Source of the DNA: Flavobacterium sp.
Lineage (GTDB): Bacteria > Bacteroidota > Bacteroidia > Flavobacteriales > Flavobacteriaceae
Direction of reading: 5' to 3'
Assembly: GCA_016721735.1 (NCBI GenBank)
Contig: JADKHM010000015.1
Span: 310,001 to 374,000 of the forward strand
DNA length: 64,000 bases
Shown here: in pieces, positions 35,617 through 43,337 of the stretch
Layout: each line of letters starts with the position of its first letter
Numbering within the stretch: position 1 is the stretch's first letter
Position numbers and translations under genes: made by a program
The notes under the pieces: model-generated
Database searches by the model: none
The model's input: only the letters and a program-made list of their open reading frames with translations
What the model was told of the DNA's origin: nothing

Positions 35617-36987
35617 ATGAATACATTAATAGCTATAATAGGATTAGGTGTTTTATGCCTTTTATTTGAAATTCTTAATTTAAGAAAAGCACTGATTCCA
35701 ATCACGGTTTTAGGATTACTCGGCGTTCTTGGATTGACGATTTCTGAGTTCAACGCACCGGGAAGTTACTACAGCAATATGATTATGGTGAATAAATTTT
35801 CTGTTGCTTTTTCAAGTTTATTTATTGTATTGACCATTTTCTTGGTGACTTTGAGTCATAACTTCTACGAAAATCACCCAACCAAACTGTCTGACTACGT
35901 TGCCATCAAGGTTTTCCTTTTATCAGGTGCTGTTGCCATGGTTTCGTTTGGCAATTTGGCAATGTTCTTCTTAGGTATCGAAGTGCTTTCGATTTCGTTA
36001 TACATATTAGCGGCAAGTAGTCGAATGAATTTGAAAAGTAATGAAGCTGGGATGAAATACTTCTTAATGGGATCGTTTGCTTCGGGAATTATCTTATTCG
36101 GAATTTGTATGATTTATGGCGCAATGGGCACTTTTGATATAGTTGAAATATCAGAACTATCAAGATCTGCCGAATTACCGGTTTGGTTCCCAATAGGAAT
36201 CATATTGCTAACCATCGGTATGTTTTTCAAAATCGCAGCCGTGCCTTTCCATTTTTGGGCACCTGATGTTTACGAAGGTTCACCTGCCTTAACGACCGCT
36301 ACGATGAGCACGTTGGCAAAAGTGGTCGCGATGGCAACATTATTTAAGTTACTTACGGCAATGAATGCCGAAATATCCTATCAATATCAAATCGTTGTGG
36401 TAATCGTTTCCATTGCGTCGATGACCGTCGGAAACATCATGGCATTGAAGCAAGCAAACGTTAAACGTATGTTGGCGTTTTCAGGAATTTCACACGCTGG
36501 ATTTATGTTGATGACGCTATTGAGTGCAGCTACTTCAGCAAGCAGTTTGCTATACTATGCAACCGCTTACTCTTTAGCTGGAATTGCCGCATTTGCTGTA
36601 ATCTTATACGTTTGTAAGAATCAAGACAATGAAGATATTGCTAACTTCCATGGATTGGGAAAAACAAATCCATTGTTAGCTGCAGTGTTAACTGGAGCAC
36701 TTTTATCAATGGCTGGAATTCCAGTTTTTGCTGGATTCTTTGCTAAACTGAATTTATTTAGTCAAACCATTCAGGCGGGTTATTTGGTTTTGGTTATTGC
36801 CGCTGTCATTAATTCGATCATCAGCGTGGGTTATTACTTCAAATTGATTTTGGCCATGTATACGAAAGAACCTAGCGAAAATAGAACAGCAACGCCAATC
36901 TTGATTTATGGTGTAGCTATGGTTGCGATCTTATTAAATCTAGCTATTGGATTGTTTCCTTCTTTAGTAATGGATTTACTGGGCTAA
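35617..36987 (+). CDS. nuoN: NADH-quinone oxidoreductase subunit N
   Basis: This 456-residue antiporter-like subunit closes the operon. It shows LGIEVLSISLYILAASSR (Glu in helix 5), FHFWAPDVYEGSPALTTATMSTLAKV and SGISHAGFMLM. It is followed by a terminator at 37009. Confidence 0.94.
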   Translation: MNTLIAIIGLGVLCLLFEILNLRKALIPITVLGLLGVLGLTISEFNAPGSYYSNMIMVNKFSVAFSSLFIVLTIFLVTLSHNFYENHPTKLSDYVAIKVFLLSGAVAMVSFGNLAMFFLGIEVLSISLYILAASSRMNLKSNEAGMKYFLMGSFASGIILFGICMIYGAMGTFDIVEISELSRSAELPVWFPIGIILLTIGMFFKIAAVPFHFWAPDVYEGSPALTTATMSTLAKVVAMATLFKLLTAMNAEISYQYQIVVVIVSIASMTVGNIMALKQANVKRMLAFSGISHAGFMLMTLLSAATSASSLLYYATAYSLAGIAAFAVILYVCKNQDNEDIANFHGLGKTNPLLAAVLTGALLSMAGIPVFAGFFAKLNLFSQTIQAGYLVLVIAAVINSIISVGYYFKLILAMYTKEPSENRTATPILIYGVAMVAILLNLAIGLFPSLVMDLLG

Positions 36988-37008
36988 TCAAGTTTAACGA
37001 TATTAAAA

Positions 37009-37035
37009 AACCACCGATTAATCTGGTGGTTTTTT
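37009..37035. terminator. Bidirectional intrinsic terminator after nuoN
   Basis: An AACCACC with GGTGGTT stem around a small self-complementary loop, flanked by A-run and T-run. It separates nuoN from the convergent T9SS gene. Confidence 0.8.
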
Positions 37036-37048
37036 TATGCTTCTAAAT

Positions 37049-38284
37049 CTATTTCAAAATTAATTTCTTATCAACTCTTTTCGAATCTACTACAACAGAA
37101 ACAATATAAACGCCACTTTGCAACGTCGACGCATCAATTGCGTTTGCACTGCTTACTTGACCAGCGCTTACGATGGCACCTTGCATGTTGACTATTTGGA
37201 AATTCGATTTCGCTACATTTTTTGAAAACAGAATAGCTTTCGCCGCAATATCTTGATAAATTACCAAATTATTCGTAGTGAACGCAGGTGTATTTAATTG
37301 TCCGTATTTGAGTGCTGAATACTCAAAATTGTTGCACTCAATCTCTAAGACATTTTCACCTGGTAAAGCACGAGTTTCATAGGTATTTGTTTCGATATCA
37401 TATAAATACAATTTTGGAGTAGTAAATGCTACATCATATGCCACAAAAAGGAGTTTTTTCGTGTTTTGATCAAAAGTTCTGTTGTAAAATTGATAGCCTC
37501 CAATCGTATCGAGCGTATTCACTACTGCGATTGCGCCACTTGCAGCATCGAGATTTCCCACAACAAAAGTACTTGATTGTGTTTGCGGATTGTAAGAGGA
37601 ATAAATACAGTAAATGCTATTGGATTCGTTGCTAAACTCTAATCCAATATTGCCCGTAATTGGCAAACCTGTAAGTAATGTTTCAGTGTAAGTAAATTCA
37701 GCCGCATTTATAGGAACTGCTACTAATTTCTTTCCTTCGTTGTCTTGCATCACGAAATAGTACATTCCCGTATTCGAATCAAAGCAGGAACCATCGGGGA
37801 AGAAACTGGTATTGGGTGCAAAGTTAAATGTCCCAATTATTGTCAGCTGATTGGTTTCGGGATCATATTTGTTTAACTCAACTTCATTCTGATTGTTCCC
37901 ATCATAGTTGTAAACGAAGCCCGTTTGCATATCACATTCTGCAGAACCGTTGAAAAAACTTGTAGCCTCATTAAAGCTCGTAGTTTGCGTATTGGCATTG
38001 TATTTAAAAATGCCTGAAACACCATCGTTCTGAGTGACTCTTGCGATGAAGTCTCCTGTGCTACCATTAAAAATTGAAGTACCGACAAGAATTCCAGTTA
38101 CGTTGCTAGAAGTTGTCGTAAAAGTTTCTGGTGTTTCTATATTCCATTTGATAATGTCACTGGTCTGCGACTGTCCGTTGTATTTAAAGGCAATTAAATT
38201 AATTTGATCTTCTTGCGCTTTTGACGTAATAATTGTAAAGAGACTGAGGAATAAGATTATTACAAATGTATTTTTTACTTTCAT
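37049..38284 (-). CDS. T9SS-exported protein, probable beta-propeller
   Basis: The 411-residue protein has a signal peptide (MKVKNTFVIILFLSLFTIITSKAQ), a body of repeated four-strand-like units (for example GTSIFNGSTGDFIARVTQNDGVSGIFKYN and LFVAYDVAFTTPKLYLYDIETN), which suggests a beta-propeller, and a C-terminal T9SS sorting domain (IVNMQGAIVSAG to GVYIVSVVVDSKRVDKKLILK). It should be exposed on or released from the cell surface. No enzyme motif is seen. Confidence 0.75.
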   Translation of the reverse strand: MKVKNTFVIILFLSLFTIITSKAQEDQINLIAFKYNGQSQTSDIIKWNIETPETFTTTSSNVTGILVGTSIFNGSTGDFIARVTQNDGVSGIFKYNANTQTTSFNEATSFFNGSAECDMQTGFVYNYDGNNQNEVELNKYDPETNQLTIIGTFNFAPNTSFFPDGSCFDSNTGMYYFVMQDNEGKKLVAVPINAAEFTYTETLLTGLPITGNIGLEFSNESNSIYCIYSSYNPQTQSSTFVVGNLDAASGAIAVVNTLDTIGGYQFYNRTFDQNTKKLLFVAYDVAFTTPKLYLYDIETNTYETRALPGENVLEIECNNFEYSALKYGQLNTPAFTTNNLVIYQDIAAKAILFSKNVAKSNFQIVNMQGAIVSAGQVSSANAIDASTLQSGVYIVSVVVDSKRVDKKLILK

Positions 38285-38470
38285 GACAACTTTTTTACGC
38301 TAATTTATTAATTTTAAGTAGATTATAAATAAAACAAAAGTTAAAATAGCCTAAACGATTCATCCGCCTGAGTGAATATCTTGCAGAACTCACTGTTTGA
38401 AGTCAAGATAGATAACCAAGTTATGAAAATCAAAAAGAAGCGATTATTTAAAAAGTGGATTTAAAATAAA

Positions 38471-38498
38471 AAGCCTCCCTTGACGAAGGAGGCTTTCT
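38471..38498 (-). terminator. Intrinsic terminator
   Basis: AAGCCTCC with GGAGGCTT, a 9-nt loop and an A-run on the left (T-run on the minus strand). It ends the small secreted protein gene at 38528. Confidence 0.75.
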
Positions 38499-38527
38499 GT
38501 TGAGTAATTAACCATGCTTATAAAAAA

Positions 38528-38845
38528 CTATGCGATATTAGAAGCGTATTGAGACGCTTTTTTCAAAAACGTTTTAATTAACAAACGATTTGGAGCAACT
38601 CCTGAAGTCATCATTTGTTTTTTTGAAGAAGTTTCTTTAGTTACATTGTCGTTAGTAGTTTGTTTTGTTCCCATAAACCAAGAAACCATATTCATTGAAG
38701 CGTTAGACTCTACCGTAGTAGTTGCAGCAGCAACAGCAGGAACTTCAATCGTGTTTTGTGCAAACCCAACAGTTGATAACAACATCATTACTAAAACGAT
38801 CATCATTTTGATTGTGTTTGAAGTAGTGTTTGCTGTTGTGTTCAT
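38528..38845 (-). CDS. Small secreted protein, unknown function
   Basis: The start at 38845 gives a 105-residue protein with an asparagine/threonine-rich N-terminus and a signal segment (MMIVLVMMLLSTVGFAQ). The longer frame to 38929 runs through the -7 element at 38876, so it is rejected. The mature part is short, polar and Ser/Thr/Lys-rich and matches no family I know. Confidence 0.55.
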   Translation of the reverse strand: MNTTANTTSNTIKMMIVLVMMLLSTVGFAQNTIEVPAVAAATTTVESNASMNMVSWFMGTKQTTNDNVTKETSSKKQMMTSGVAPNRLLIKTFLKKASQYASNIA

Positions 38846-38875
38846 ATTGGTGTGTGTTACTTTGTTTGTACATGA

Positions 38876-38883
38876 CAAATCTA
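38876..38883 (-). promoter_or_regulatory. -7 element of the small secreted protein gene
   Basis: The minus strand reads TAGATTTG, matching TAnnTTTG, 31 bp before the start codon at 38845. The plus-strand sequence from here to 39137 holds nothing I can name. Confidence 0.5.
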
Positions 38884-39137
38884 TGGCAACACCGCAGCCT
38901 GATGAAATAGTTTCGGTAACTAACCCCAAAACTCGTTAAACTAACCAAAAATGAAAATTCGGTGTATTTCAGCTAAAAAACATGCATTTTATGGATAGTT
39001 TTAAGAGAACTATGAGCCATAATATCGCCAAAAAGCACTTTTTCCTGAAAAAAAATTGAAATAAACTGCTGGTAGGATCAAAATCGACTTTGGATTAATA
39101 AATAGTAGGTGATTTCGAAGAGGCACTACTTAATATT

Positions 39138-39527
39138 AGTCGAACCTTCAACGTTTCACTCCTACCAATATCTTTCTCATCAATAATATAAATAGAAAAA
39201 GCCCCTGATTTCTCAGATGCTTTCAGTACCCATAAGTCAAACGCTAAATGTGTGACTCCTACCAATATCTTTAAAGTCAATAATATTAATAGAAAAAGCC
39301 CCTGATTTCTCAGAGGCTTTCAGTACCCGGAGCCGGAGTCGAACCTTAAATGTGTGACTCCTACTAATATCTTTATAGTCAATAATATTAATAGAAAAAG
39401 CCTCTGATTTCTCAGAGGCTTTCAGTACCCGGAGCCGGAGTCGAACCTTAAATGTGTGACTCCTACCAATATCTTTGTGGTCAATATTATTAATAGAAAA
39501 AGCCTCTGATTTCTCAGAGGCTTTCAG
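39138..39527 (-). repeat. Tandem 102-bp array of tRNA-Leu 3' end plus terminator
   Basis: The motif CAGTACCC recurs at 39224, 39321, 39423 and 39525, giving spacings of 97, 102 and 102 bp. Each full unit holds, on the minus strand, the last 22 nt of the adjacent tRNA-Leu (from GGTTCGACTCC to the discriminator base), its terminator hairpin and about 50 bp of AT-rich sequence. The two units nearest the tRNA are almost identical; those farther away have decayed, and the last keeps only part of the tRNA segment. A 105-codon open frame across the array exists only because 102 is divisible by three. Confidence 0.9.
39497..39524 (-). terminator. Terminator of tRNA-Leu, first of four tandem copies
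   Basis: GCCTCTGA with TCAGAGGC around a GAAA loop, then a T-run on the minus strand. Copies lie at about 39395, 39293 (one mismatch) and 39196 (degenerate). Confidence 0.85.
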
Positions 39528-39607
39528 TACCCGGAGCCGGAGTCGAACCGGCACGGTTTCCCACAGGTGTTTGAGACCAGCGCGTCTACCAATTCCGCCA
39601 TCCGGGC
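39528..39607 (-). tRNA. tRNA-Leu (anticodon CAA)
   Basis: On the minus strand the acceptor GCCCGGA pairs with TCCGGGT, the D-arm reads GCGGAATTGGTAGACGC, the anticodon loop is CTCAAAC (anticodon CAA, for UUG), there is a short variable arm and the T-arm is GCCGG-TTCGACT-CCGGC. CCA is not encoded. The anticodon stem has one T-T mismatch (CTGGT with ACCTG). It is about 80 nt long and followed directly by its terminator and a tandem array of its own 3' end. Confidence 0.92.
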
Positions 39608-39686
39608 GCAGCAGACGAAAGAAATTAGTTTTACAACTCCTTTCTAACGCGATAAGCAGTTTGACTGCCTATCCTTTAACACGGTG

Positions 39687-39694
39687 CAAATGTA
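39687..39694 (-). promoter_or_regulatory. -7 element of tRNA-Leu promoter
   Basis: The minus strand reads TACATTTG, matching TAnnTTTG, about 80 bp before the tRNA 5' end. The leader has room for a processed 5' extension but no second tRNA. Confidence 0.5.
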
Positions 39695-39759
39695 AAAAAT
39701 ATAATTACACTTTCTAAAAAAATACTCGAAATTTTCCTTTCCTACTTGGATTTAATTCC

Positions 39760-39767
39760 TAAATTTG
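39760..39767 (+). promoter_or_regulatory. -7 element of prs promoter
   Basis: TAAATTTG matches TAnnTTTG and implies an unusually long leader of about 138 nt before prs. The end of the leader (39885-39898) has a GCAGCGGAATAAAA stretch similar to one upstream of rplY near 41070. Confidence 0.5.
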
Positions 39768-39911
39768 CACCTCGTTAACACGACACACAACTAACTAACT
39801 ACATCCGAGGCATTTATATGCATCACGTTAAGACAAAAACATGGACGCAATAGCGAAGTGAATTGTCCGAGCAATTGCATAAAGCGCAGCGGAATAAAAC
39901 AACAAAATACA

Positions 39912-40853
39912 ATGTCACAACTAGAGCCAGAAGCAAAAATATTTGCTTGTTCTCAAAGTGTCTATTTAGCGGAAAAGATGGCCGAATTGTACGGCGTACC
40001 GCTAGGAAAAGTTACGTTCTCTAAATATAGTGATGGGGAGTTTCAGCCTTCTTACGAAGAATCGATTCGAGGATTGCGTGTTTTCATTGTTTGCTCCACT
40101 TTTCCAAGTGCAGACAATCTGATGGAATTGCTACTCATGATTGATGCTGCGAAAAGAGCCTCAGCCAGACACGTAACCGCGGTTATCCCCTATTTCGGTT
40201 GGGCGCGACAAGACAGAAAAGACAAACCAAGGGTGCCCATTGGCGCTAAATTAGTAGCCAATCTATTAGATGCTGCTGGAGCAACCCGAATAATGACCAT
40301 GGATTTGCATGCAGATCAAATTCAAGGGTTCTTTGAAAAACCTGTAGATCACCTTTTTGCATCGACAATATTCTTGCCGTATGTAAAAAGTTTGAATCTA
40401 GAAAACCTAACAATCGCTTCCCCAGACATGGGAGGTTCCAAAAGAGCCTATGCGTATTCTAAATTTTTAGAATCGGATGTAGTAATATGTTACAAACAAC
40501 GAAGAGCTGCTAATGTCATTGACACTATGGAACTCATCGGAGAAGTAAAAGGAAGAAACGTCGTTCTTGTTGACGACATGATTGATACCGGTGGAACCCT
40601 AGCAAAGGCTGCCGATTTGATGATTGAAAAAGGAGCACTAAGTGTTAGAGCCATTTGTACGCATGCCATTTTATCTGGCGATGCTTACGAAAAAATAGAA
40701 AAATCACAATTGAGTGAATTGATTGTAACCGATTCTATTCCGTTAAAGAAAGAATCTAAAAAAATAAGAGTCGTAAGTTGCGCCCCACTTTTTGCAGAAG
40801 TAATGACGATGGTGCAACACAACAATTCGATCAGCGGAAAGTTCTTAATGTAG
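39912..40853 (+). CDS. prs: Ribose-phosphate pyrophosphokinase
   Basis: This enzyme makes PRPP from ribose 5-phosphate and ATP for nucleotide, His and Trp synthesis. The start at 39912 (MSQLEPEAKIFACSQS) gives 313 residues, the family's normal length; a longer frame to 39858 would add 18 residues with no family support. Visible motifs are FSKYSDGEFQPSYEESIRG, the metal-binding MDLHADQIQGFF, the flexible-loop region after ASPDMGGSKRA and the PRPP loop VLVDDMIDTGGTL. It is followed by rplY, a common order in Bacteroidota. Confidence 0.95.
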   Translation: MSQLEPEAKIFACSQSVYLAEKMAELYGVPLGKVTFSKYSDGEFQPSYEESIRGLRVFIVCSTFPSADNLMELLLMIDAAKRASARHVTAVIPYFGWARQDRKDKPRVPIGAKLVANLLDAAGATRIMTMDLHADQIQGFFEKPVDHLFASTIFLPYVKSLNLENLTIASPDMGGSKRAYAYSKFLESDVVICYKQRRAANVIDTMELIGEVKGRNVVLVDDMIDTGGTLAKAADLMIEKGALSVRAICTHAILSGDAYEKIEKSQLSELIVTDSIPLKKESKKIRVVSCAPLFAEVMTMVQHNNSISGKFLM

Positions 40854-40920
40854 AGAGAAGAAAGAAGCAAGACCGCTTCGCTGTAAGATGAAAGACAGAG
40901 CGCGTTAGATAGGACAGGCC

Positions 40921-40994
40921 GCGTTAGCGATTGAAGCGGCAGCCCGGAGCGCAGTGAGGACTATAGCGGAAAGCGCGACCTTTAGGGAACGCCC
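40921..40994 (+). repeat. Dispersed structured repeat, type II, copy G (divergent)
   Basis: It runs GCGTTAGCGATTGAAGCGGC, AGCC, a short centre, TATAGCGGAAAGCGCGACC and GGAACGCCC. This matches the reverse complement of copy F at most conserved positions, but the central stem has degenerated. Confidence 0.6.
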
Positions 40995-41109
40995 AACGAA
41001 AAAGAAGAAAAAAGACCGCTTCGCTGCATGACCCGAGGCAAAGCCGAACTGTATGGAGCAGAGCGGAATAAAGCAAGAAAAGTCGAACGTAAGGAATCGG
41101 AAAAAACCG

Positions 41110-41135
41110 ACAACTCACAACCGACAACCAACAAC
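41110..41135 (+). repeat. Heptanucleotide repeat cluster
   Basis: ACAACTC, ACAACCG, ACAACCA and ACAAC follow head to tail, about 30 bp before the rplY start. Confidence 0.7.
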
Positions 41136-41167
41136 AAATTTTTTATTATTAACTATATATTTTTACA

Positions 41168-41770
41168 ATGAAATCGATTACGATTAAAGGATCAGAAAGA
41201 GAAAGCGTGGGCAAAGTTGCGACTAAAGCCTTACGTAATGCTGGATTGGTTCCTTGCGTATTATACGGAGGAAATCAAGCAGTACATTTCTCAGCAGAAG
41301 AAATTGCATTTAAAAACTTGGTTTACACTCCAAACGCACACACTGTTGCGATTGAATTGGGAAACAAAACTTACAATGCGATTCTACAAGACATTCAAGT
41401 GCACCCTGTTTCAGACAGAATTTTGCACATTGACTTCTTCGAATTATTTGACGATAAAGAAATCACTATGGAAGTTCCAGTAAGAGTGGTAGGCGTATCG
41501 CCAGGGGTTTTACTTGGAGGGGTTTTACGTTTGAACCAACGTAGACTTAAAGTGAAAGCTTTACCAAAAAACTTACCTGACTTTATTGATGCAGATATCT
41601 CTGCATTAGAAATGGGTAATAAATTGTATGTGACAAAATTAGTTGCAGACAATTACAAATTATTGCACCCAGAAAACACTGTGGTAGCGCAAGTGAGAAT
41701 CTCACGTGCTGCAATGAAAGCCGCTCAAGAAGCAGCAAAAGCAGCAAAAGCACCTACAAAAAAGAAATAA
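41168..41770 (+). CDS. rplY: 50S ribosomal protein L25/general stress protein Ctc
   Basis: This 200-residue protein binds 5S rRNA. The N-terminal L25 domain (about 1-95, with VPCVLYGGNQ and QDIQVHPVSDRILHIDFFEL) is followed by the C-terminal beta domain of the long TL5/CTC form (VPVRVVGVSPGVLLGG to VAQVRIS) and a Lys/Ala-rich tail. The gene lies downstream of prs and upstream of pth, the usual neighbourhood. A terminator follows at 41792. Confidence 0.93.
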   Translation: MKSITIKGSERESVGKVATKALRNAGLVPCVLYGGNQAVHFSAEEIAFKNLVYTPNAHTVAIELGNKTYNAILQDIQVHPVSDRILHIDFFELFDDKEITMEVPVRVVGVSPGVLLGGVLRLNQRRLKVKALPKNLPDFIDADISALEMGNKLYVTKLVADNYKLLHPENTVVAQVRISRAAMKAAQEAAKAAKAPTKKK

Positions 41771-41791
41771 GACTCGTTCTTTTTCATACCA

Positions 41792-41823
41792 AAGCATCAG
41801 TCGAAAGGCTGGTGCTTTTTTTA
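41792..41823 (+). terminator. Intrinsic terminator of rplY
   Basis: AAGCATCAGTC pairs with GGCTGGTGCTT (two G-T pairs) around a GAAA loop, followed by a run of seven T. The next repeat begins in this T-tract. Confidence 0.85.
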
Positions 41824-41868
41824 TTCCCCTCCTTTGGAGGGGTGCCCGCCGCGGCGGGTGGGGTGGCT
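41819..41868 (+). repeat. GC-rich double-hairpin repeat, copy 1, at a terminator T-tract
   Basis: TTTATTCCCCTCC, TTT, GGAGGGG form a first hairpin; TGCCCGCCGCGGCGGG forms a second; the element ends GGGGTGGC. It starts in the rplY terminator T-tract. A second copy lies at 60535-60577, also joined to a terminator. Confidence 0.75.
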
Positions 41869-41912
41869 CGTGGTTTCTAGAATGTTTGTCATTGATAAGA
41901 TTGTCGTTTTTA

Positions 41913-41993
41913 GAAGCCGGGAACCTGCTCTCCACTAAATCTTTTGTTCTGAACGCCAGAACAAAAGGATACCGTTGCGATCAGGGCTAGGGC
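41913..41993 (-). repeat. Dispersed structured repeat, type I, copy D
   Basis: On the minus strand it reads CCTAGCCCTGATCGCAACGG, TATCC, then a perfect 11-bp stem (41941-41951 with 41957-41967, 5-nt loop), AAAAGATTTAGTGG, AGAGCAGG and CCGGCTTC. It lies between rplY and pth. Confidence 0.78.
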
Positions 41994-42017
41994 ACCTGTT
42001 TAGCAAGAACGAAACCA

Positions 42018-42043
42018 ACAACTGACAACTCACAACTGACAAC
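42018..42043 (+). repeat. Heptanucleotide repeat cluster
   Basis: ACAACTG, ACAACTC, ACAACTG and ACAAC follow head to tail, 22 bp before the pth start. Confidence 0.7.
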
Positions 42044-42064
42044 AAATTTTGCTACATTTACGAC

Positions 42065-42688
42065 ATGAAGTGGTTTTCCAATTTATTTACCTCACAAAAA
42101 ACAACTGACAACAGCGATCCTATGAAGAAGTTTTTAATCGTTGGCCTCGGCAACATCGGCGCAGAATATGTTAACACACGCCACAATATCGGATTCAAAA
42201 TCCTTGATTTTTTAGCCCAAAAAGAAGGTGTCCCGTTCGAAACTGTAAAATTGGGTTCATTGGCAGAATATAAATTTAAAGGCAGAACATTTCTTTTGCT
42301 CAAACCCAATACCTACATGAACCTCAGCGGAAAGGCCGTTCAATATTGGATGGAAAAAGAGAAGATTCCGCTAGAAAATATTATGGTGATTACCGACGAC
42401 TTAAATTTAGCCTTCGGAACCATTCGCATTCGATTGAAAGGAAGCGATGGCGGACATAACGGTTTGAAAAACATCAACGTCATTCTAAACACACAAAACT
42501 ACACGCGCTTCCGTTTTGGCATCAGCGACGAATTCAAGAAAGGGCAACAAGTCAATTATGTGTTAGGAGAATGGGGCGATGAAGAAAAAGCAAAGCTTCC
42601 GGAGCGATTAGAACTTGCAGCAGAAATCATCAAATCATTTGGAACAGCAGGAATAGAAAACACCATGTCTAATTTTAATGGAAAATAA
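42065..42688 (+). CDS. pth: Peptidyl-tRNA hydrolase
   Basis: This enzyme releases peptides from stalled peptidyl-tRNA. The catalytic core starts at FLIVGLGNIGAEY with the active-site His in NTRHNIGF, then NTYMNLSGKAV, ITDDLNLAFG and GSDGGHNGLKNI. The frame has a 19-residue N-terminal extension (MKWFSNLFTSQK) before the usual MKKFLIVG. Related Flavobacterium genes also appear to have such an extension, so I keep 42065; a start at 42122 remains possible. Confidence 0.93.
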   Translation: MKWFSNLFTSQKTTDNSDPMKKFLIVGLGNIGAEYVNTRHNIGFKILDFLAQKEGVPFETVKLGSLAEYKFKGRTFLLLKPNTYMNLSGKAVQYWMEKEKIPLENIMVITDDLNLAFGTIRIRLKGSDGGHNGLKNINVILNTQNYTRFRFGISDEFKKGQQVNYVLGEWGDEEKAKLPERLELAAEIIKSFGTAGIENTMSNFNGK

Positions 42689-42761
42689 TATGAAATCGAA
42701 GACTATTACATCTGTTCGCCTTGCAGGCTCGAGTCATGACCACCAAAAACCAGATTCTCGC

Positions 42762-43283
42762 ATGAGTAAAAAAGTAAGTTTGTTCATCATGCTATTAATT
42801 ATGGCATCATGCGGCTCCAAGAAAAGTACCACGATTTTGAGTGCCTCGCTCACTTCCGCATGCCCAAAAGACGGAGACTGCAAAGTCGAGGTTTTTGACA
42901 GGAAAGGTATGGTAGCAAAAACTACAGAAACAGGTGGTTTGCACTATGAATTAGAAGAAAGCACTTCTAAAAAAGTTGTAAAATACACTTACAACAGAAA
43001 AGTGAAAGGAGATATTCAAGACGCTTCCTATCGTGAAGAAATTGTATTTGAAATCAGCGACAATAACGATCAGTCGGTATTTACAGACGAATCGCTACAA
43101 GATACACAACTCTTATTCGGACGATTTTGTTATTGTAAAGGACAAACAGGTTATTATAAAATTGATAGCGGCTCACTTCGAATTTCCAAAAATCCGGAGT
43201 CAAAAACAACCGAAGTTGACTTAAGCTTTAAGTCTAAGAAAGTCCCTCAAGTCATTGAAAAAATCGCAATCGCAATAAAATAA
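42762..43283 (+). CDS. Small lipoprotein, unknown function
   Basis: The start at 42762 gives a lipoprotein signal (MSKKVSLFIMLLIMASC, lipobox IMASC with +2 Gly) and 173 residues. The longer frame from 42678 overlaps pth and hides the signal peptide, so it is rejected. The mature protein is strand-rich, with cysteines in ACPKDGDC and FCYCKGQTGYY that could form disulfides in the periplasm. No family is recognised. Confidence 0.65.
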   Translation: MSKKVSLFIMLLIMASCGSKKSTTILSASLTSACPKDGDCKVEVFDRKGMVAKTTETGGLHYELEESTSKKVVKYTYNRKVKGDIQDASYREEIVFEISDNNDQSVFTDESLQDTQLLFGRFCYCKGQTGYYKIDSGSLRISKNPESKTTEVDLSFKSKKVPQVIEKIAIAIK

Positions 43284-43289
43284 AAAAAA

Positions 43290-43314
43290 GCCGCTAATAA
43301 ACTTAGCGGCTTTT
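43290..43314. terminator. Bidirectional intrinsic terminator
   Basis: GCCGCTAA with TTAGCGGC around TAAAC, flanked by A-run and T-run, between the lipoprotein gene and the convergent protease gene. Confidence 0.85.
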
Positions 43315-43337
43315 CTTTTTTGAACTAACAGTCTAGG

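Larger units (their letters stand above)
40854..41167. other. Repeat-rich intergenic region between prs and rplY
   Basis: This 314-bp gap has no gene. It holds a type II structured repeat (40921-40994), a direct repeat AAGACCGCTTCGCTG at 40869-40883 and 41012-41026, an AGCGGAATAAA stretch resembling one in the prs leader, and a heptad cluster (41110-41135). It appears to be a stack of repeat-family remnants with higher GC than the flanking genes. Confidence 0.6.

Noticed and set aside
38372..38463. 30-codon ORF ending in a Lys/Arg-rich tail (MKIKKKRLFKKWI) just before a terminator
   Set aside because: It has only a GTG start, no promoter element was found, and the terminator is explained by the minus-strand gene at 38528. 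It could be a small peptide but cannot be supported.
39138..39527. Possible CRISPR array
   Set aside because: The whole 102-bp unit is repeated with no unique spacers, and it contains a tRNA end and a terminator. No cas genes are present.
39237..39554. 105-codon open frame on the minus strand with a 34-residue repeat
   Set aside because: It exists only because the 102-bp unit is divisible by three and lacks stops in one frame. It crosses tRNA-Leu and its terminators.
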